Shown: positions 27,019 through 35,779, counted from the first letter of the stretch. The stretch is 64,000 nucleotides of DNA from Paenibacillus xylanexedens (GCF_017874615.1 NZ_JAGIKV010000019.1:86360-150359); one strand, 5' to 3'. Notes: generated by a model not told the origin, from the sequence alone. A program made the numbers and translations.

Positions 27019-27869
27019 TGATGGAAGACTTACAAAAAGAGCCGCGTCAGCGGTTTTTGGCGTTGGATACGTCCACCGCAGTGATGGCAGCTGCGATGAT
27101 GGAAGGTCATGCGCTTCTGGAAGAACGCAATGAACGAGCTGAGCGCAACCATTCGGTACACGTCGTACCGGTGATGGAGCAGCTGCTGGCCGCCAGCAAC
27201 ACACAGCCTGGCCAACTGGACGGCATTGCCGTTGGCGTTGGCCCAGGCTCGTACACGGGCATCCGCATTGCGGTGACCGCGGCGAAGACACTGGCCTGGG
27301 CGTGGGACATCCCCGTAGCCGGGGTGTCCAGCCTTCAGGCCCTCGCTTGGGGCGGCTGGCACAGCGGCCTCGCCGCCAAGGCGGAAGCTGCGGCAGAGGA
27401 TGCCGCAGCAGGGCCTGGCGGAACGCCATCCGCGGACAGGGGCAGCACAGGTGCTGCCCCTGTCCACTGGATCGTTCCGCTTGTGGATGCACGGCGCGGT
27501 CAAGCCTGCACCGCGCTGTTTGCCTCCGCCGGGAGCGATGCGCCCCGGCGTCTGGCGCCTGATGCCATCCGCAAGATGGACGGATGGCTGGAAGCCCTCG
27601 CCGCCCGCATGGCGGAGGCGGCGCCGGAAGAGCGGCCCGCAGCCGTCTGGATCGTCGGCGAGACGGGCCCACATGCTGCGGCAGCGGCGGAGCTTCGCTG
27701 CCCCGCAGGAACGGCGCTCCAGCTCGTACCTTATGAGCTGGAAGGCCGCTGGGTTGGGCGCCTTGGCGCCGCCGCGCTGCTTGCAGGTCAGCGTGATGAC
27801 GTGCATGCGCTGGTGCCGAACTACACCCAGCTGTCTGAAGCGGAAGCCAATCTGCTGCGCAAAGGCTGA
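27015..27869 (+). CDS. tsaB: tRNA threonylcarbamoyladenosine biosynthesis protein TsaB, with insertion
   Basis: 284 residues, longer than the roughly 230 of Bacillus YdiC. The ASKHA fold opens with FLALDTSTAVMAA and carries GVGPGSYTGIRIAVTAAKTL. After SSLQALAWGGWHSG, where Bacillus TsaB continues almost directly to the VDARRGQ strand, this protein has about 35 extra residues rich in Ala, Gly and Pro. That insertion contains a perfect 15+15-nt palindrome at 27434-27465. Local G+C is high: I counted 45 of 60 at 27361-27420 and 48 of 60 at 27601-27660, against 33 of 60 at 26881-26940 in tsaE. TsaB is the non-catalytic partner of TsaD. The frame is intact throughout. Confidence 0.92.
   Translation: MMMEDLQKEPRQRFLALDTSTAVMAAAMMEGHALLEERNERAERNHSVHVVPVMEQLLAASNTQPGQLDGIAVGVGPGSYTGIRIAVTAAKTLAWAWDIPVAGVSSLQALAWGGWHSGLAAKAEAAAEDAAAGPGGTPSADRGSTGAAPVHWIVPLVDARRGQACTALFASAGSDAPRRLAPDAIRKMDGWLEALAARMAEAAPEERPAAVWIVGETGPHAAAAAELRCPAGTALQLVPYELEGRWVGRLGAAALLAGQRDDVHALVPNYTQLSEAEANLLRKG
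27434..27465. repeat. Perfect palindrome inside tsaB
   Basis: GGACAGGGGCAGCAC (27434-27448), 2-nt centre, then its exact complement (27451-27465). It lies within the extra Ala/Gly-rich segment of TsaB and reads in frame. Confidence 0.9.
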
Positions 27870-27887
27870 AGGGGGGAGGGGAAGCAG

Positions 27888-28409
27888 ATGGACAATGTGG
27901 CGAATAATAAGCAGGAAGCAACGCTTCAGTTTAGGTTCATGACACTCGCGGATATTCCCGATGTGATGGAGATTGAATATGAGGCCTTTACCCTGCCCTG
28001 GACGGAAGAAGCATTTCAAAATGAATTGACACACAATCAATTTGCTAAATATATGGTGATGGAATTAGAAGGCAAGGCCATTGGCTATGCAGGTATGTGG
28101 ACGATCATGGATGAAGCTCATATTACCAATATTGCAGTCAGAGGCGCGTATCGTGGACGCAAGCTTGGCGAAAAGTTACTGGATGAATTAATGAGTACAG
28201 CGGCTTATCTCGGGATGGAACGAATGACGCTGGAGGTCAGAGTCTCGAACAGCATTGCTCAGCGTTTATATCAGAAAAAAGGGTTTGAATCGGCGGGTCT
28301 TCGTAAAGGATATTACTCCGATAATGGGGAAGATGCGATGATTATGTGGGCGAACTTGCCGTCTGCAGGCCGGAGCGGCGAAGAGGAAGGAAGCGTACTG
28401 GATTCATGA
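27888..28409 (+). CDS. rimI: Ribosomal protein S18-alanine N-acetyltransferase RimI
   Basis: 173 residues, GNAT fold. The substrate-side start is MTLADIPDVMEIEYEAFTLPWTEEAF-like (residues about 15-40); the acetyl-CoA P-loop is YRGRKLGEKLL, preceded by ITNIAV; the C-terminal YQKKGFESAGLRKGYY is the RimI signature. It acetylates the N-terminal Ala of S18. It lies between tsaB and tsaD as in Bacillus; its stop overlaps the tsaD start. ATG 27888 follows GGAGGGG. Confidence 0.92.
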   Translation: MDNVANNKQEATLQFRFMTLADIPDVMEIEYEAFTLPWTEEAFQNELTHNQFAKYMVMELEGKAIGYAGMWTIMDEAHITNIAVRGAYRGRKLGEKLLDELMSTAAYLGMERMTLEVRVSNSIAQRLYQKKGFESAGLRKGYYSDNGEDAMIMWANLPSAGRSGEEEGSVLDS

Positions 28410-29461
28410 ACGAACTTAATGAAAAAATAAATTCTGCACCATCCTACATTTTGGCGGTGGAGACAAGCTGTGATGAAACATCGGTAGCAGTAGTCAAAGA
28501 TGGACGGGAAGTGCTGTCCAATCTGATCTCAAGTCAGATCGAGACGCATAAGGCATTTGGTGGTGTTGTACCTGAAGTGGCTTCACGCAAACACGTTGAA
28601 GTCATTACGTTGATGCTGGAACAGGCGATCGAACAGTCAGGCATTCGTCCACGTGATCTAAGTGCAATTGCTGTAACACAGGGACCTGGGCTGGTCGGAG
28701 CACTGCTGGTGGGTATCGTTGCGGCCAAAACGATGGCGATGGCACTGGGCAAACCGCTCATTGGCACACATCATATTGCCGGGCATATCTATGCCAACCG
28801 ACTTACTCATGAACTGCAATATCCGGCTATGGCACTGGTCGTATCCGGTGGACATACAGAACTCGTGCATATGGAATCCGAGGGCAAGTTCAAACTGATT
28901 GGTCGTACACGTGATGATGCCGTAGGCGAAGCGTATGACAAAGTAGCACGTGCATTGGGCTGTCCTTATCCGGGTGGCCCGCATGTGGACCGGATGGCAT
29001 CTGAAGCGGAGGATGTAGTGCCATTACCACGGGTATGGCTGGAAGCAGGTTCGTACGATTTCAGTCTCAGTGGCCTGAAGTCTGCTGTACTGAATGTGCT
29101 CAATCAGGCTAAAATGCGCGGAGAAACCTTGGAGCCGTCTGCGGTTGCACGTGGTTTCCAGGAAGCTGTTGTTGAAGTGTTGGTGGAGAAAGCCGTTAGA
29201 GCAGTTCGTGAGTATGGTTCGCGTCAACTGTTATTATGCGGTGGTGTTGCAGCAAACCGGGGATTGCGCTCAGCATTACAGGAGCGTTGCACGAAGGAAG
29301 GGCTTGAACTGTTAATCCCGCCAATGGAATATTGTACGGATAACGCTGCCATGATTGGAGCGGCTGCGTATCTGAAATGGCAGCGGGGAGAAATTGCTGA
29401 ATTTGATGCCAAAGCAGACCCTGGACTTTCTCTGGAGGAATGGTCTGTTCAATCCGTATAG
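28406..29461 (+). CDS. tsaD: tRNA N6-adenosine threonylcarbamoyltransferase TsaD
   Basis: 351 residues. It opens with ILAVETSCDETSVAVV, has the metal-binding pair in THHIAGHIYAN (His-x3-His), VSGGHTELV, the GGPHVDR loop, and LLLCGGVAANRGLR near residue 265. It transfers the threonylcarbamoyl group to tRNA A37 together with TsaB and TsaE. ATG 28406 overlaps the rimI stop (ATGA). It is the last gene of the operon; tandem T-box leaders start about 100 nt downstream. Confidence 0.96.
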   Translation: MNELNEKINSAPSYILAVETSCDETSVAVVKDGREVLSNLISSQIETHKAFGGVVPEVASRKHVEVITLMLEQAIEQSGIRPRDLSAIAVTQGPGLVGALLVGIVAAKTMAMALGKPLIGTHHIAGHIYANRLTHELQYPAMALVVSGGHTELVHMESEGKFKLIGRTRDDAVGEAYDKVARALGCPYPGGPHVDRMASEAEDVVPLPRVWLEAGSYDFSLSGLKSAVLNVLNQAKMRGETLEPSAVARGFQEAVVEVLVEKAVRAVREYGSRQLLLCGGVAANRGLRSALQERCTKEGLELLIPPMEYCTDNAAMIGAAAYLKWQRGEIAEFDAKADPGLSLEEWSVQSV

Positions 29462-29539
29462 GCAGGCAGTTTGAGATTAAGAGTTGACAGCAGGGATGTA
29501 AAGAATGTATATTTAGTTACAAATTTAAACAGGAATTCA

Positions 29540-29940
29540 GATTCCTGAACTGATAAACGCGATGAACAGGAATAGTAAGGTCATTCCCGGTCTTAGAGAG
29601 CTGCGGTATGGTGCAACGCAGTCGAAGGAAACCTGAAACTCACCTGGAAGCGGAACGATGGAACACGGTGACTCCCCGGGAGAATCCGAAGGCCGATCAT
29701 GGCCCAAAGTACATGGTTACGGGTTGCCTCCGTGAATGGGCCGTTGTTGGTAGGACCGTTATTATAAGGATCAACTGACGATAACTGAGGGGGCTTTCAG
29801 GCTGCTTCAAGTGATCCGGATATGCGAAAGCATTCAGGGGTTGTCTTGAATGAACAGGAAGGAAGTCAACAAGAGTGGTACCGCGAAGGTGAACAGCCTG
29901 TCGTCTCTTGCATTATTGCATGAGGTGGCAGGCTTTTTTT
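29540..29940 (+). promoter_or_regulatory. T-box leader 1 (Leu, CUC specifier)
   Basis: Complete T-box riboswitch. The Stem I start is GATGAACAGGAATAGTA (29561-29577). Helices CAGG/CCTG and AGGT/ACCT flank a specifier loop whose 3' side is GAAACTCA, giving CTC at 29639-29641. The apical GAGAGCTGCGG...GCAGT elements follow. The T-box sequence AGAGTGGTACCGCG is at 29872-29885, and a terminator with GCCTG/CAGGC arms and T7 ends at 29940. TGGT pairs with an acceptor end whose discriminator base is A, as in tRNA-Leu. Uncharged tRNA-Leu should allow read-through. Confidence 0.93.
29895..29940 (+). terminator. Regulated terminator of T-box 1
   Basis: AGCCTG with TCTC on the left arm pairs with GAG...CAGGC on the right (29921-29933), tail T7. 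Mutually exclusive with the antiterminator that includes AGAGTGGTACCGCG. Confidence 0.88.
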
Positions 29941-29974
29941 GATTTTCAAAATAAGGATGAATGAAGTTAGGTCA

Positions 29975-30332
29975 TATTATAAATGTGATGAACGGGAGCA
30001 GTAGAACGATAAAGCGCTCAGAGAGCTGCGGGGTGGTGCGACGCAGTGGCTGGAATCATTCGAATCTCGCCCGGGAACGGAGCTGTGGAAGCGTGGGGAT
30101 GATATCAATCGCCCAGTTGTCCTGATGGACAACAACATGTGTTACACAGCAACGGTTAACCCTCGTTATAGGGTGTTTCTCCGAATTCCAGTGATGTCGT
30201 GCGTGCACGCACATCCAGCGGATCGGAGACGACGAGGTGGATGGAGTCCGGCGCAAGTCTGGCCCATCAAGCGAGAGTGGTACCGCGGAGGGGATAATAA
30301 CCCGCCGTCTCTTATATGAGATGGCGGGTTAT
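29975..30332 (+). promoter_or_regulatory. T-box leader 2 (Leu, CUC specifier)
   Basis: Second complete T-box. GATGAACGGGAGCAGTA begins at 29987. Helices CGGG/CCCG and GAACGAT/ATCATTC (one mismatch) flank the specifier loop GAATCTCG, giving CTC at 30066-30068. GAGAGCTGCGG...GCAGT follows the same pattern as in leader 1. The T-box AGAGTGGTACCGCG is at 30274-30287; the terminator arms are TAACCCGCC (30298-30306) and GGCGGGTTA (30323-30331). It must be read through after leader 1 before leuA is reached, unless a promoter lies between them. Confidence 0.93.
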
Positions 30333-30338
30333 TTGTGT
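30298..30338 (+). terminator. Regulated terminator of T-box 2
   Basis: TAACCCGCC pairs with GGCGGGTTA, with an inner TCTC/GAGA extension, followed by a T-rich tail. Confidence 0.85.
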
Positions 30339-30650
30339 TTGCTGCCGGCAGCAGGGTGGGCATGGGAAGAACCATATGGAGATTGAAGAATCAGAAGGTC
30401 AGGGTGTAAGTCGACGTACACTCTGTCATGAGGGTAAGCAGGATATACAACGAACGATTAATGAACATTGAACAACAAGTATAGGCACTAAACATTCAAC
30501 AGGTATTACTGATCACCAAGGACTAAGCTACAAACAACATACGTGTTTACAAACAAAATATATAACAACAGGGACGGCGATCAGCGGGTGTTCTGTGGCT
30601 CGTGGATCGTAACGAAAATATTTATAAAAATTTGATGGAGGTTGATGGAT
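30332..30650 (+). other. Leader between T-box 2 and leuA
   Basis: About 319 nt without a gene. A near-palindrome of 18 nt lies at 30402-30422 (GTGTA...TACAC around GTCGAC). No further terminator or promoter was recognised. GGAGG at 30637-30641 serves leuA. Confidence 0.5.
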
Positions 30651-32210
30651 ATGACAACGACTAATAACAAACGCATGATTGAGATTTTTGATACAACGCT
30701 GCGTGATGGAGAACAGGCACCAGGGGCAAGTCTGCAACCCGAGCAAAAAATTGAATTGGCACACCAACTGGCTTCTCTGGGTATCGACGTCATTGAGCCT
30801 GGATTCCCGATCTCCAGTCCAGGTGAGTTCGCGGCGGTTCAGGCGATTTCGAGACAGTTGCAGAACGTGGAAATCTGTGGGTTTGCGCGTGCGGTCAAAG
30901 GTGATATTGATGCAGCTGTTCAAGCAACAGCGGATGCAGCACGGCGCCGAATTCACCTGTTTATCTCTTCTTCGGATATTCATATTGAGCATCAGCTGCG
31001 CCGTCCGCGCAGTGAAGTGGTTGCTACTGCTCGTGAGATGGTATCTTATGCACGTCAGTTCACGGACATCGTAGAGTTCACAGCGATGGACGCTGCTCGT
31101 ACCAAGATGGACGATTTGATTGAAATGGTTGAAGTCGCCATTGAAGCCGGGGCCAGCATTATCAATCTGCCGGATACGGTCGGTTATGCCCTGCCACATG
31201 AGTATGGTGAGATGTTCCGCCGGGTGCGTGAGGGTGCAAGAGGCGGCGATCAGGTTCGCTATAGTGCTCACTGTCACAATGATCTGGGCCTGGCCGTAGC
31301 CAATAGTTTGGCTGCGATTGCCAATGGGGCTACCCAGATTGAAGTGACCATCAATGGTATCGGAGAACGGACGGGGAACTGTGCACTGGAAGAGCTGATT
31401 ATGGCGCTGGAGACTCGGGGAGACGCAATTGGTGCAACGACGAACATTAAGCTGAATCAGCTGTATGAGACTTCACGTCAGATTAGCCGTGCGATGCACT
31501 TCCCGATTGCATACAATAAGCCTGTGGTGGGACGTAATGCATTCCAGCATGAATCTGGCATCCATCAGGATGGTCTGCTGAAGAATCGGAACACTTATGA
31601 GATTATGGATCCGGAAGCGCTGGGTATTCCGCGCAGCATGATTATTTTGGGTAAACACTCCGGTCGTCACGCCCTGAAGGATCGGGTTCGTAAATACGGT
31701 TTTGAGCCGGATGAGCAACAGATGGAGCAATTGTATGAGGTGTTCAAAGAAACCGCAGACCAGCAAAAAGTGGTCAGTGACGACCAGTTATTACAGATGG
31801 TTAGCCAGACCATGAATATTCCTGCGCAGGATTACGAGCTGGTTGAATTGCAGGTGACGGCGGGCAGCATGACGGATCGAATGGCCGCCGTACGTATTCG
31901 CACAAGCGCTGGAGAACAATCTTACTCCGCTGTTGGCGGCGGACCTGTGGATGCGACCATTCGTGCAATTGGTCAGAGCATTTCCGATGATATTGCATTT
32001 GTAGATATGGAGATGCATGCCTTGAGTGGTGGAGAGGGTGCAAGTGCGGAAGCTGTAGTTACCGTGGAGCGTGCAGGACGTGAGTTCCGGGGAACAGCAA
32101 CACATAATGATATCGTCATGGCTGCCGGTCTTGCTTATGTAGCGGCTTGTAATGCTGCTGGGCTGAAGGCGGAGTCTTCCGAACATCATGAACAAGAAGC
32201 ACATGCGTAA
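30651..32210 (+). CDS. leuA: 2-isopropylmalate synthase
   Basis: 519 residues, the long form with a C-terminal leucine-sensing domain (from about residue 390). The catalytic domain has FDTTLRDGEQAPGASL, the SSSDIHIEHQL segment, and the metal-binding HCHNDLGLAVANS. It condenses acetyl-CoA with 2-oxoisovalerate, the first step of leucine synthesis. ATG 30651 lies 9 nt from GGAGG. Expression is expected to respond to uncharged tRNA-Leu through the two T-boxes. It stands alone: no ilv or leuBCD genes follow in the window. In Bacillus subtilis this spot between tsaD and the ABC-F gene carries no leuA, so the gene looks inserted here. Confidence 0.94.
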   Translation: MTTTNNKRMIEIFDTTLRDGEQAPGASLQPEQKIELAHQLASLGIDVIEPGFPISSPGEFAAVQAISRQLQNVEICGFARAVKGDIDAAVQATADAARRRIHLFISSSDIHIEHQLRRPRSEVVATAREMVSYARQFTDIVEFTAMDAARTKMDDLIEMVEVAIEAGASIINLPDTVGYALPHEYGEMFRRVREGARGGDQVRYSAHCHNDLGLAVANSLAAIANGATQIEVTINGIGERTGNCALEELIMALETRGDAIGATTNIKLNQLYETSRQISRAMHFPIAYNKPVVGRNAFQHESGIHQDGLLKNRNTYEIMDPEALGIPRSMIILGKHSGRHALKDRVRKYGFEPDEQQMEQLYEVFKETADQQKVVSDDQLLQMVSQTMNIPAQDYELVELQVTAGSMTDRMAAVRIRTSAGEQSYSAVGGGPVDATIRAIGQSISDDIAFVDMEMHALSGGEGASAEAVVTVERAGREFRGTATHNDIVMAAGLAYVAACNAAGLKAESSEHHEQEAHA

Positions 32211-32389
32211 AACATCTTTTGCCAGATCGCATCTACAGCGGCAATAGTAGCAATTGCGATTCGATGTAAATATGCATGGCATATAGTAAATAAATGATGG
32301 GCAGGCCTTGAACGACAAAGGTCTGCTTTTGTCTTATTATGGAGGAACATTGAGGAGTGAAGGATGCATTTGTCAAGGTGTGACTATAG

Positions 32390-32617
32390 TTATCCACATA
32401 TCCAGTGAAAATTGTGGGTAACTAGGATAAAGTCAAACCAGTATAGTTTTCGAAACGAAAAGGGTTTAGGGGATAGAATGGCCCCCTGTTATCAACAAAT
32501 TTGTGGATAATGTGTATAACTTAGTGGATAAATATGGTTTTTGTGTGAAAAAGGCTATTCTACCGCTGTATAATTAAGCTTATTAATATGCTTGCTATCT
32601 TGCTTTCTTGTGGATAA
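32390..32617. promoter_or_regulatory. DnaA-box cluster
   Basis: Four exact TTATNCACA boxes: 32390-32398 (+), 32502-32510 (-), 32511-32519 (-), 32609-32617 (-). Three one-mismatch boxes: 32413-32421 (-), 32489-32497 (+), 32523-32531 (-). All lie in an otherwise gene-free A/T-rich region of about 680 nt. From memory, B. subtilis has a regulatory DnaA-box cluster at the equivalent spot next to gcp (tsaD). Confidence 0.8.
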
Positions 32618-32792
32618 GTGTGAGGGGGGATCATACAAAAATATTTCTCTTCTTTCGAGTGAATTTGACAAAAGCCAAAACATCTCACCCAACCTCCGTA
32701 TGTTAGAGTGCAATCTCAAGGATATAACAAACATAAAGGAGCGAAATAAGCATAGCTTCAATATACTCATCCTAAACATACTCATCTTAAAC

Positions 32793-32826
32793 AAACAAAA
32801 AGCTGATCCCAATAAGGAATCAGCCG
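32793..32826 (-). terminator. Terminator of the ABC-F gene
   Basis: GCTGAT (32802-32807) and ATCAGC (32819-32824), with a T5 tail on the minus strand beyond 32802. Confidence 0.75.
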
Positions 32827-32887
32827 GTGGTACAACTATATTTGTATGGGTGCGATCAAGCCATGGTCTGAGTCTGTACTATTCGTA

Positions 32888-34846
32888 CTATTCCATAGCT
32901 AGTTCTTCCCAGTCCTCGTATGCCTTGGTGAGTTCTGCTTTGTGTTCCTCCGATTGTTGCTGGAGTTCTTGCAGCTTCATATAATCCTGATAGATTTCAG
33001 GCAGAGCCATCTGTGCCTCAAGTTCGGTAATCTTCGTTTCCAATTCCGCAATCTGTTGTTCCAGAGCTTCCTGCTTGCGTTGCCGGTTACGCTCTTCACG
33101 CTTCGCCTGTTTTTCCGCTTCGAATGAAGCCGCTCCGGATTTTTCGGTTGTGGCTGTGTTCAGATCGGATTTGGACGAGTTCTTGGCTGAAGCCTGACGT
33201 GCCTCAGCAGCTTCACGTGCGATGTCTTCAAGCTCCTGTTTTTTCTCCACATAATCATCGTAATTACCGAGATATTGTTCTGTGCCGCCTGGATGAAGTT
33301 CAACAATGCGTTCAGCCATTTTATTGAGGAAATACCGGTCATGGGAGATGAACAGCAGGGTGCCTTCATAATCCATTAATGCCGCTTCCAGCACTTCTTT
33401 GGCAAACAGGTCGAGATGGTTCGTAGGCTCATCCAGAATGAGCATGTTGGCTTCCTTCAACATCAGCTTGGAGAGAGACACACGTGCTTTCTCACCGCCG
33501 CTGAGGGAGGAGATTTTTTTGAGCACATCGTCACCGCTGAACAAAAAGTTCCCCAGTACGGTCCGAATGCGTGCTTCTTCCATCCCCGGATAGGCACTCC
33601 ACAGTTCTTCCAGAACCGTGTTGGACGGATTGAGCCCAGTCTGTTCCTGATCGTAATAGCCGATCTGCACTTTTGTTCCCCATTGGATCTCCCCGCTTAC
33701 CGGACGTAAACTTCCCGTAAGACACTTCAGCATGGTGGATTTACCAATACCGTTTGGTCCAATCAGAGCAACCGTTTCCCCGCGTCGCAGATCGAAGGAT
33801 ACGTTGCGGAACAATGGAGAAGCCTCGTCATAAGCGACAGACAGCTGATCCACACGAAGAACTTCCTTGCCTGACATAACGGCGGTTTCGAAGGAAAAAT
33901 GGGCTTTTTTCAAATCTCCCATCGGTTTATCAAGCCGCTCCATTTTGTCGAGGGCTTTGCGCCGGCTTTGCGCCCGTTTGGTCGTCGAAGCACGTACGAT
34001 GTTTTTCTGAACAAAATCCTCCATCTTGGAGATTTCGCCTTGCTGTTTCTCATATTGCTTCATCTGATTTTCATATTCGGCAGCTTTGAGTTCCATATAA
34101 CGGCTGTAATTGCCCGTATATTTTTTGGAGCGGTGACGTTCGATCTCAACGATGGTCGTTACGAGTCGATCAAGGAAGTACCGGTCATGGGATACCACGA
34201 GCAGTGCGCCTGAATAACCTCTCAGATAATCTTCCAACCAAGTAAGAGTGGCGATATCGAGATAGTTGGTAGGCTCGTCCAGCATGAGCAGATCAGGTGC
34301 CTGAAGCAAAATACGAGCAAGCGCAAGGCGTGTCTTCTGCCCGCCGCTCAGAGTAGCAATGGGGGTGTCTGGCGAAAATTCGCCGAATCCCATCCCGTGC
34401 AGTACGCTGCGAATGCGGGTTTCCATTTCATAACCGCCATGGTCCTTGAACCAGTCGGAGCGTTTCGCATAACGTTCCAGCAGGTCAGCATACTTTTTCT
34501 CATCTTCCATCTGGGCAGGGTCGGCAATATCGCGTTCCATCTGACGCAAATCGGCTTCAGCCTGTGTCAGGTGAGCGAAGACGTTCATCATTTCTTCCCA
34601 GATGTTACGGTCGGATTGTAGCCCGCTGTTCTGAGCCAGGTAACCGAGCGTCGTTTCTTTGGATTTGAAAATCTGTCCTCCGTCATAGGACATTTCACCG
34701 GCTACAATTTTGAGCAAAGTGGATTTCCCTGCACCGTTTACACCAACGAGGCCGATGCGCTCGCGTTCTAATATTTGTAAGTTCACGCCGTCCAGGATTG
34801 GATCGACACCAAAACGTTTGATAATTCCGGATACTTGCAGCAGCAT
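32888..34846 (-). CDS. ABC-F family ribosome-associated ATPase (YdiF-like)
   Basis: About 652 residues and no membrane segment. Two ABC domains: GVNGAGKST, LSGGQKTRL and LLMLDEPTNYLD; then GPNGIGKST, LSGGEKARV and LILDEPTNHLD. Between them lies the charged ABC-F linker (near residues 240-310), and at the C terminus a coiled coil of about 90 residues with an acidic end, as in YdiF/Uup. Such proteins act on the ribosome E site. ATG 34846 has GGAGG 11 nt upstream. In Bacillus the ydiF gene follows tsaD; here it is on the opposite strand and separated by leuA, pointing to a local rearrangement. Confidence 0.92.
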   Translation of the reverse strand: MLLQVSGIIKRFGVDPILDGVNLQILERERIGLVGVNGAGKSTLLKIVAGEMSYDGGQIFKSKETTLGYLAQNSGLQSDRNIWEEMMNVFAHLTQAEADLRQMERDIADPAQMEDEKKYADLLERYAKRSDWFKDHGGYEMETRIRSVLHGMGFGEFSPDTPIATLSGGQKTRLALARILLQAPDLLMLDEPTNYLDIATLTWLEDYLRGYSGALLVVSHDRYFLDRLVTTIVEIERHRSKKYTGNYSRYMELKAAEYENQMKQYEKQQGEISKMEDFVQKNIVRASTTKRAQSRRKALDKMERLDKPMGDLKKAHFSFETAVMSGKEVLRVDQLSVAYDEASPLFRNVSFDLRRGETVALIGPNGIGKSTMLKCLTGSLRPVSGEIQWGTKVQIGYYDQEQTGLNPSNTVLEELWSAYPGMEEARIRTVLGNFLFSGDDVLKKISSLSGGEKARVSLSKLMLKEANMLILDEPTNHLDLFAKEVLEAALMDYEGTLLFISHDRYFLNKMAERIVELHPGGTEQYLGNYDDYVEKKQELEDIAREAAEARQASAKNSSKSDLNTATTEKSGAASFEAEKQAKREERNRQRKQEALEQQIAELETKITELEAQMALPEIYQDYMKLQELQQQSEEHKAELTKAYEDWEELAME

Positions 34847-35125
34847 AAAATTAAGTTCCTCCATAGGTCCAGTTCTTGATATGACAACTATATCTCAGTT
34901 TACATGAAATACAGAGCAATTGCACCGATTGGGAACGCATGGGGCATGTAGTCTTTTTGATCAATCAATGATAAACTGAAAGAAGGCATGTTATTACATG
35001 AGGATTTTGCAGAAAATGAATCATTTTAACCATTTCAACAAGATGACAACTGGTCATAACATATAAATTGTTTTTAATGAGAGCTTTTTTCTACCTTCCC
35101 TATCAACAGGAGGTTATTCAAGGAT

Positions 35126-35764
35126 ATGCAGGATCATGCGGAACTGAAAAGTCAGCTTCGATCCAGACTAAGACAGAGCCGTGATCTGATGGATGCAAGC
35201 ATACATCAGCAGGCGATGACTAAGATTAATGCTGGAGTGAAGCGGGAGCTGGAGCGCCTTAGACAGGTCAAGAGCAAGGTTGTGAACAAACCACTCGTCA
35301 TATTCAGTTATCTGTCCTATGGAAGCGAAGCGTCCACAGCTTTTTGGTTTCAAGAGGGCTGGAATCATGGAGATGTGATGTTTGCACCAAAAGTGTTGGC
35401 GAATCCACCTCGAATGGAACTACGGCGGGTGACCGGAGAACAAGATCTGGAGCCAGGCATATGGGGGATACCGGAACCCAAGGATTCCTGTGAGGTCCTG
35501 ACGCCTGATGATTGGCCGGATATCGATCTCGTTTTGGTACCTGGGCTTGGTTATGATCTCCATGGCGGGCGTATTGGTTATGGTGGCGGTTATTATGATC
35601 GTTTTGCCGAGACTCTTGCAGCAACATGTGCGATGACGAGCAAGAAACCATTGATGGCTGCGATGGTATTGCCGGGTCAGCTACAAGAGGAGATCCCGAT
35701 GGACCTGCTCGATCTGCGGATTGATCTGTTGATAACAACCGAAGGTATATTACATATCGAATAA
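35126..35764 (+). CDS. 5-formyltetrahydrofolate cyclo-ligase
   Basis: 212 residues. It has the ATP-binding region LRSRLRQSRDLMD-like at the start and the family signature GGRIGYGGGYYDRF near residues 148-160, preceded by LVLVPGLGYD. It converts 5-formyl-THF to methenyl-THF. ATG 35126 follows AGGAGG. It is the first gene of a likely operon with moaC and mogA/moaB, possibly linking folate and molybdopterin metabolism only by cotranscription. Confidence 0.9.
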   Translation: MQDHAELKSQLRSRLRQSRDLMDASIHQQAMTKINAGVKRELERLRQVKSKVVNKPLVIFSYLSYGSEASTAFWFQEGWNHGDVMFAPKVLANPPRMELRRVTGEQDLEPGIWGIPEPKDSCEVLTPDDWPDIDLVLVPGLGYDLHGGRIGYGGGYYDRFAETLAATCAMTSKKPLMAAMVLPGQLQEEIPMDLLDLRIDLLITTEGILHIE

Positions 35765-35779
35765 AGGGTTGTGATGTGA

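Noticed and set aside
26770..27921. A 383-codon open frame (and others) opposite tsaE/tsaB.
   Set aside because: Artefact of the high G+C of tsaB, which removes stop codons on the other strand; the composition is Arg/Pro/Ala-rich without motifs, and tsaE/tsaB are clear on the + strand.
32555..32984. Short open frames in the leuA/ABC-F gap.
   Set aside because: No ribosome sites and low-complexity translation; the region is explained by the DnaA boxes and the minus-strand terminator.
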